64,000 bases of DNA from Ottelia alismoides. Its lineage: Eukaryota; Streptophyta; Magnoliopsida; Alismatales; Hydrocharitaceae. Within the stretch, counting starts at the first letter, position 1; the number at the start of each line of letters is the position of its first letter. A program made the position numbers and the translations under genes. Below are positions 58,125 through 64,000 of the stretch, in pieces. The stretch is from assembly GCA_037367405.1 (NCBI GenBank), contig JAZKJV010008883.1:186001-250000 (forward strand). The letters run 5' to 3'. The notes under the pieces are model-generated. The model was not told where the DNA came from. It saw only the letters and a program-made list of their open reading frames with translations, and did no database searches.

Positions 58125-61100
58125 ATGTATATTGGTGTAAGTATGTGTAAAGTGTCGAATACAGGAGCAAATTGTATATTACACAAATTAATGCACAAAA
58201 ATTTATGTTCTCCTTCTCATCTAAGTATTTTTGTGTGGGTTTTTTCAGTTATATAGTGGATTTTAATTTTTATATTTTTTAATTATTTTTTATTTTTTAA
58301 TTTTTATTTTCTTTTTATATTTTCCAATTTTTATTTTCCTTTGAAATATATAATATATAAAGCTCTATATACAATATAGGATAATGCATTTATAAATACA
58401 ACTAAACATAAACAAAAAAGTGAAAAATAAAATATTTTTGTATTTTAAATAAATTGTTACTATTTTTGTTATTTTTATATAATTTCGTTATTTTTTCCAT
58501 ATTTTGAAAGTTAAAAATATACCAAAAAAGGATTAAATAAATAGGTCGAATTGATTTCAAGATTCAAAATAGCAAAAGAGTCAAAATTTCTCCAAATCAA
58601 TTTTAATATTTGGATAATAATATAAAGAACATTCAGAAATAAAAAATAAATATTTTGAGAATTTTTTGGGCATTTTTAATATTTTTATAAAGGATTTTGG
58701 ATTTTTTAATTTGTAGTCTTTTTCTTTTTCTATTTTTAGGAATTTTCAATTTGGAGTTATAAAATGGAACAATAAATAAACTATTTTTTTGGGATTTTTC
58801 AAAACATTGTTATAATTTTTTGTAATGTTTAATTCAAACAGAGACAAAAATGTGCTCTTTTGATTTCTAATAAATAGATAATTTCCTAAAATGCAAATCT
58901 AAAATATTGCCTGAATCTACAAGCAAGCATGCATCTAATCCTTTTTTAGAACTTTTGGAGCACATATGATATTTGTAATAAATAGAAAACATAAATAAAA
59001 ATTAATGAACTAATAAGGGCATTTGTGCAATTAAAAATAAAGCTAGGGATGTATCAATAAAATACCCAAAATTATATAACTGATATCAAAATTTTCTAGA
59101 CTAAAGAGAAATTACAAAAGTCACTGGAGTTTTAATGCAAAATCGCCACCTCATGTGGGACCACAAGTGAGGTGACATGGAGCATACCCAAAAGAAATAT
59201 GAATAAAAAGCGAGGGGTTCTATGTAATTTTTACAAAAAAATCAAACTTCTAAAAATAATAAGGGGGCAAAATATAAAAGCAACAAAAATAGGGGAAGGT
59301 TTGTAATTTACCCCCTAATAGGTATGGGTGAACGGCAGGATGAACATCACTTGTCCACGTGTCAGCATGTGGACAACTAATACCCCTTCGTGCATGGACG
59401 TCTAGGATTAAATCCCAAATGGCGATCCTATGGTGGAGCTCGCTCATATCAGACACTTGCTGCTACTTGGGAATAACTGCTCTTGATCCAACGACGCTAG
59501 ATGGTGGTGGAGGAACGGAGGATGAACTCACCCTTGGCGAGCTTCAATTAGGTGCAACATGTGATTCTGGCCACCTACGACTTCACCAGGATACTCTTCA
59601 TGCTCCCGTAGCCTTCCTACAAGCTCCCAAGGATGCAAAGATGTCCGTGGACTGTGAATTGGTCCCTAGAGCTCAAGGGTCGTCAGATGGACCTAGGACC
59701 TACTTCGTGATGCAAATGGAACACAAAAGGGCCCTTCAACACCTTCACATGGCATAGAAGATACAACGAAGGAAGGAGGAAGGTGTTGGCAGTTATTTGG
59801 TGAAGGATGGAGGGGTAATGGAGGCAGAGCGAAGAGGTCCGGTGAAAGGGAGAAGTTGAACATCGAGTGACCAGATCTGAAGAGATCTTGGGGAGCTAAT
59901 GGTCGGGTAGATGGAGAAGCAGAGGGAAAAGGAGATGGGGTGGCTGCGGTGGTCGGGAACAGTGGTGTGACGACGAACACAGTGGCCAGAGCTCTAGAAC
60001 TCCAGTGAGGGCTTATGTCCTGATCCTAGGCTAAATAGAAATAAAATGACAAATAAAATGCATAAAAATAATCCTAAGAACTACATTTAACTAAAGAGAA
60101 GAGTAATGAACCCCAAATGGTTGGAATCCATGGGGTGGGAACCTTGATGAACAAGGTGGTCGGAGATGGCAGGAACCGCCCTCATGCTCCTCCTTCCACA
60201 ATGTGAAGCACTGGCGAGCCTCTTGTCACGATGCTCTATCCGTCAAGTGCTCTGAGGGGTGTGTGGAAGCACAAAGGGGAACCAAAAAACAAATGAAGAA
60301 GGGATGGAGCTTATGTACAGAGGTGGCGAAGGGCGAGGTTCTAGGATGGATTGCGAGTGCAGAACGAAGATATGATGAAGGAGAGGTGGCTAGAGAGAAT
60401 CATGGAGGAACAATGGTCAACTCCTATGAAGGGAGTACAACCCTTCAATTGATGTATCGAAGGGGAAAATCGAGAAGGAAGGCAGGAGGTCGTTCTGACA
60501 AGGCTAGGAGGCTAGTATGAAGAGTTGACTCGCGATCAACAATCGGAAGGCTTTGACTCGCGATCAACAATCGAAGGCTCCCATTGGTCCAAATGGACTG
60601 CTAGAAGACAAAATCGATTGAAAAAATACAAATAAATGAAATAAAATAATAAATAAATAAATTTTAGTTAGAAAAATAAAAAAATCTTTATTATTTTATG
60701 TAATATTTTAATATGATTTTTATTTATTTTTATGAGTTGTTTTCTTATAGGTTACTTTTTAGGGTTTTATTTGTAAGTATATTTACCTATATTTTATATA
60801 TTTTATTTTTATTTTATACTTTTGATTTTATTATTTTATATACATAATTTATATATTTATAACTTATTTTTATATGCATAAATATATTTGTATTATTTTT
60901 TCTGATATCATATGTACACTTAAATAAATAGGGGTATATATTATAAAGGTATAATTAAAGGTATTTCATATATGTATTTATATAGACTATTTTATTTTTG
61001 TGTTTTCTTTATAGTTTTATTCTATTCTAAATATGTACATATATTGTAAATAATATTTACAAAATTATAAAATAATAAAGATTAAATAAAATAAATATTT

Positions 61101-61738
61101 TATTCAGTTATATTGTACAAGAGGGGTCTAAAACCTAACTTTTGCATCTTAACTTCAAATTAAATGAAACCACCTTCACTAAATAGCTTATTAAAAGTTA
61201 TATACGATTAAAGTGATTTTGATACATTCAGAGTTCATAAGGAGAAGATATGGGTCTAGGAGATTTGGGTTTTGGAATCTTATTCTGAGTATAAAATGTA
61301 CACTGTATATTATTTTTGTGTAAATATAAATTTGAATTTTTCTATAAATTATTATCTCCAACTTTCATGTACAAGGTTTCTTTATTCGAGGTATAAAAAA
61401 TAGAAAATAAAATGGGTCCCAAAAATATAATATTGCATAGTAAAAATTAGGGTTTTTATTGGATTTTTGGCCCTTATCTCCCCCTACTTTATTCCTTATC
61501 ATCGCAGTCAACGAGATGCCTAGGTCTTGGGGTTTAGGGTCATAAACTACCTTTGGCATTTTATTCTCTTTCTTTCTTTTCTTTATTCTTTAATTTTGGC
61601 ATTAAAAATTATATTTTATACACAATAAATGGAATAAATAATGAATGTTAATTTGTATAAAATAATGTTATTTACATGCATTAGCTAGGATTTTTAAGGG
61701 CAGAATGATAGATAAAGGTGTGAAATGGAGATTCATCA
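58125..61738 (-). repeat. LTR D: minus-strand Athila LTR lacking about 165 bp at its left end
   Basis: It matches B from about 165 bp into B: AGTGTCGAATACAGGAGCAA corresponds to AGGTCGAACACAGGGAGCAA near 24100. It ends GGAGATTCATCA at 61738, where the sense strand starts TGATGAATCTCC. No polypurine tract follows on the right, so the right flank (E) is not its own internal DNA. The left end is taken by A, which appears to be inserted in it. Solo LTR or 5' LTR of a lost element cannot be decided. ORFs at 59359-59757 and 60203-60520 have no recognisable domain. Confidence 0.83.
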
Positions 61739-61818
61739 AGGGCAGATTTATGAGAGACCACACAGGCCGAATTTGACCTTACTTCTTTCATAAATGAATT
61801 AGGGCCTTTATGTTTTGA

Positions 61819-62001
61819 CCTAGCAAGGCTTCCCACGCCGAGCATGACCACACTACTTCCACTGACCAGTTTGTGCCTTTCTACTTTGAGACTAATGAGG
61901 ATCTTCATCATGTCGATCCTGATCAGGTTGAGTCAGCTGAGGACCCTGATATCGACCTACACCTTGTGAGATCCATTCCTGATCGGTCAGCAAGAAAGTA
62001 A
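61819..62001 (+). pseudogene. C-terminal ORF tail of element E
   Basis: An open frame of about 60 codons contains TDQFVPFYFETNEDLHHVDP and an acidic stretch, ending VRSIPDRSARK and stop TAA at 61999. It is followed about 110 nt later by the hairpin array. The position, acidity and basic last residues resemble the tail of the G protein more than the pol end of C (LKPYLDHEPRVVDVAPIHFA), but the similarity is weak. Upstream frames are broken. Confidence 0.4.
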
Positions 62002-62111
62002 GCTTTCTACCTTCTCAATCTCCGTATAGCTTTCACCTTGTACATCCGCTTTAATTTTCTTCTTTCCATCTACCATTTTGCTCATCCACCCCGCTCTATG
62101 TTTTTTCCTTG

Positions 62112-62590
62112 CTTAGGACGTACTTTGTCCTAAGTATGGGGAGGGGGGGGGTTGGACGAGCCGAGTGTTCATTCTTCATTCTACTTCATCACTCTCGTTG
62201 TCGCCTATACTTAAGGCTCTTTTACCCTAAGTATGGGGGGAGTGATGTGTACATTCTTCCCTCATATATTTTCTTTTTATTGGTTTCTTTTCTGGATCCC
62301 CCCCAACTGTCTTCTTTCCTTGTCTATACTTGGGGATATCTCACCCTAAGTATAGGGGGAGACAGACTGAGCTGTGATCTGTTTATTCTTATCATTAACC
62401 CTTCTGGCATATAGATATAACCTGCTATACTTAGGACTATTTCATCCTAAGTATAGGGGACAAATGACTTCTCATTCATTGATTATTTATTCTTTCGTCG
62501 TTGTAGTATATGCTTTACTATACTCAGTACGCGTTATGACCTCTTTTTCTCTATGATCTATGAGGACATAGCTCAAGCTAAGTATAGGGT
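62112..62590 (+). repeat. Polypurine-tract-like hairpin array of element E (5 modules)
   Basis: Modules lie at about 62112-62149, 62204-62242, 62324-62361, 62425-62460 and 62517-62590. The 3' arms read CCTAAGTATGGGG, CCCTAAGTATGGGGGG, CCCTAAGTATAGGGGG and TCCTAAGTATAGGGG; the last module is the long-spaced type. Spacing is about 70-120 bp. Confidence 0.88.
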
Positions 62591-63798
62591 GTTGTCTATA
62601 CTCTGTATATATTTTAGCCATAACTCGTACTTTCGTATTTTAATAATATAGATAATTACTAAAAATTAATAAACATAATAAAATTCTCTATATATACTGA
62701 TTAATAAATAAGGTTAAAATTGTTTTTTGCAAAATATTTGAAAAATATTTGAAAATCCTTTTCATAAAATCTTTTGAAAACTATTTGGAAAATATTTTGT
62801 TAAATATGTTCAACCTTTGTAAAAATATATTTTGTTAGTAAAAATTTCTTTTCTTTATTTGAAATAAAACTTTTGAAAATATATTTGCAAATGATTTTAA
62901 AAAACAGTTGCGAAAAAAATTGAAAATCTTTCTATACTATTTGAAAAATCTTTGCAAATCCAATGTTGTAAAATTTTTGTAAAACTTATTTGTCAAAGTA
63001 GTTTGCAAAATAAAGTTTTCAAAATATTTGCAAAATTATTTTCAAATTATTTTGTGAAATATGTATATAATTCAAGCAAATAAAATCCCTTTACAAATCT
63101 TTAAATAATTCATAAATCCTATCTTTTGTAAATACCAGAAACACCCCCATGTAAATATATGCATATATTTCTTTGCCAAAACTTTTTGCTTTTAAAAAAA
63201 TCCCTAAATATTTGCGAAATTAAAAATTCCAAAAAACATATGCAAAATCTTTCCAAAATTTCACAAAAATTTGCAAAACTTTTCAAAAAACCTATAAAAA
63301 GTTCAAAATCAAAAAATTGCATCACAAAAATATTTTCCTTGCATTGTACATATCATTTTTCATTTTTCGGGTTGAATTTAATAATTGAATGAGTATAAAT
63401 AAAATCCGAATATTGGAGCTTGATTGGACCTTAAATCTACCAAATCACAAAAACCTTATAGTAAATGGAATTGAGACACTCCAGGTCTGCTAGACTTAAT
63501 TCTTTGAGATCACGAGACTTGGTTCAATGTCATCTTGACTGCCTAAGTAGAATATTTCGGAGCATACACACGTCTCTTGTTGATAATGACCTAGCTTGCA
63601 CACATGCACTTTACACTTTGATCACCTCATTTGAAGTAGTAGAGGGCTGGATTTACCGACATGAGACACAAGCCAATGGAAACATCAGAAGTCACACATT
63701 TGTGGCCATTGTATGCCAATCCGATCCAGTAGCCATGAGGTCTTATGACAGAAGTTGTGGGTTACAATAATGCTTCAAAAGAGGTATAGTCTACTAGC

Positions 63799-64000
63799 TG
63801 ATGAATCCATCATTCATCACATTTATTCTTTTATTTTAACCTCATTTCCTTAGTCAAACACATGTAAATATCCCTTAATTGCATAAAATTACCATTTTGC
63901 ATGCATTTGTTAAAATTGCATTTTTAACACTTTTTGTATATAAATAAAAGAATAAAGAAGATAAGAAAAAGAAAGAAAAATAAAGGATGTATTTATGCAA
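63799..64000 (+). mobile_element. Element F: start of a plus-strand Athila LTR (continues past window)
   Basis: TGATGAATCCATCATTCATC then ACATTTATTCTTTTATTTTAACC matches LTR starts of A, B, C and H. It interrupts E at a point where A continues with GCTCAAGAAG. The expected target duplication is CTAGC (63794-63798); its partner lies outside. Whether it is a solo LTR or full element is unknown. Confidence 0.75.

Larger units (their letters stand above)
61739..63798 (+). mobile_element. Element E: 3' part of an Athila-type element
   Basis: It contains an ORF tail (61819-62001), a hairpin array (62112-62590), a TTTGTAAAA/TTTGAAAAT tract (about 62700-63080) and the conserved 3' block (63470-63798, ending GAGGTATAGTCTACTAGC). 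It is cut before its polypurine tract by F. Its 5' parts are not in view. The order equals the 3' non-coding regions of A, C and G. Confidence 0.8.

Noticed and set aside
59359..60520. ORFs of 132 and 105 codons in LTR D that might be a host gene fragment
   Set aside because: The position equals the GC-rich part of other Athila LTRs and no protein family is recognisable.

Overview
The window looks like transposon-packed plant nuclear DNA, probably pericentromeric or other heterochromatin. I recognise no host gene, rRNA gene or tRNA gene. Almost every base falls in Ty3/gypsy LTR retrotransposons, and most belong to the Athila lineage. That call rests on the tRNA-Asp primer site, the Athila-type gag, reverse transcriptase and integrase motifs, and LTRs of 2.6-4 kb that begin TGATGA and end TCATCA or a close variant. 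One element (10283-15542) is a chromovirus-like Tekay/Del element with a tRNA-iMet primer site. The host is a flowering plant; I cannot name the species.

Layout, left to right. Element G (1-10282, minus strand, left LTR cut by the window edge) is a young Athila derivative without reverse transcriptase or integrase. It carries one uninterrupted 803-codon gene. G is inserted in the reverse transcriptase of Tekay element T (10283-15542, minus), directly after the catalytic F-I-D-D. Right of T is a decayed Athila protease fragment (15604-16026, plus). It abuts the truncated 5' LTR of element A, an old plus-strand Athila reaching to 58124.

A is cut into three blocks by later insertions. Solo LTR B (23914-45611, target duplication ATTAT) sits in its reverse transcriptase. 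B was later split by a 17.9 kb full-length Athila, C (26106-43977, minus, duplication ATAAG). Solo LTR H (47053-51003, duplication TGCAG) sits in the integrase of A. A Mutator-type MITE (56817-57201, 9-bp duplication) sits in the 3' LTR of A only. A itself lies in a minus-strand Athila LTR, D (58125-61738). D abuts the 3' part of another plus-strand Athila, E (61739-63798), and E is interrupted by the start of a further plus-strand Athila LTR, F (63799-64000).

The Athila copies share an architecture: tRNA-Asp primer site, a 1-1.6 kb leader, then coding DNA. In A and C the coding DNA is a 76-77 codon small ORF, gag, an acidic repeat linker, and protease/reverse transcriptase/RNase H/integrase. 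A long 3' non-coding region follows with a polypurine tract. Its notable feature is an array of short hairpins in A, C, E and G. The 3' arm of each hairpin ends in a copy of the polypurine-tract core TAAGTATAGGGG. That array, the in-frame pol-deleted gene of G and the conserved small ORF before gag are the points most worth following up. Coordinates of LTR ends and target duplications were read by eye from the sequence.
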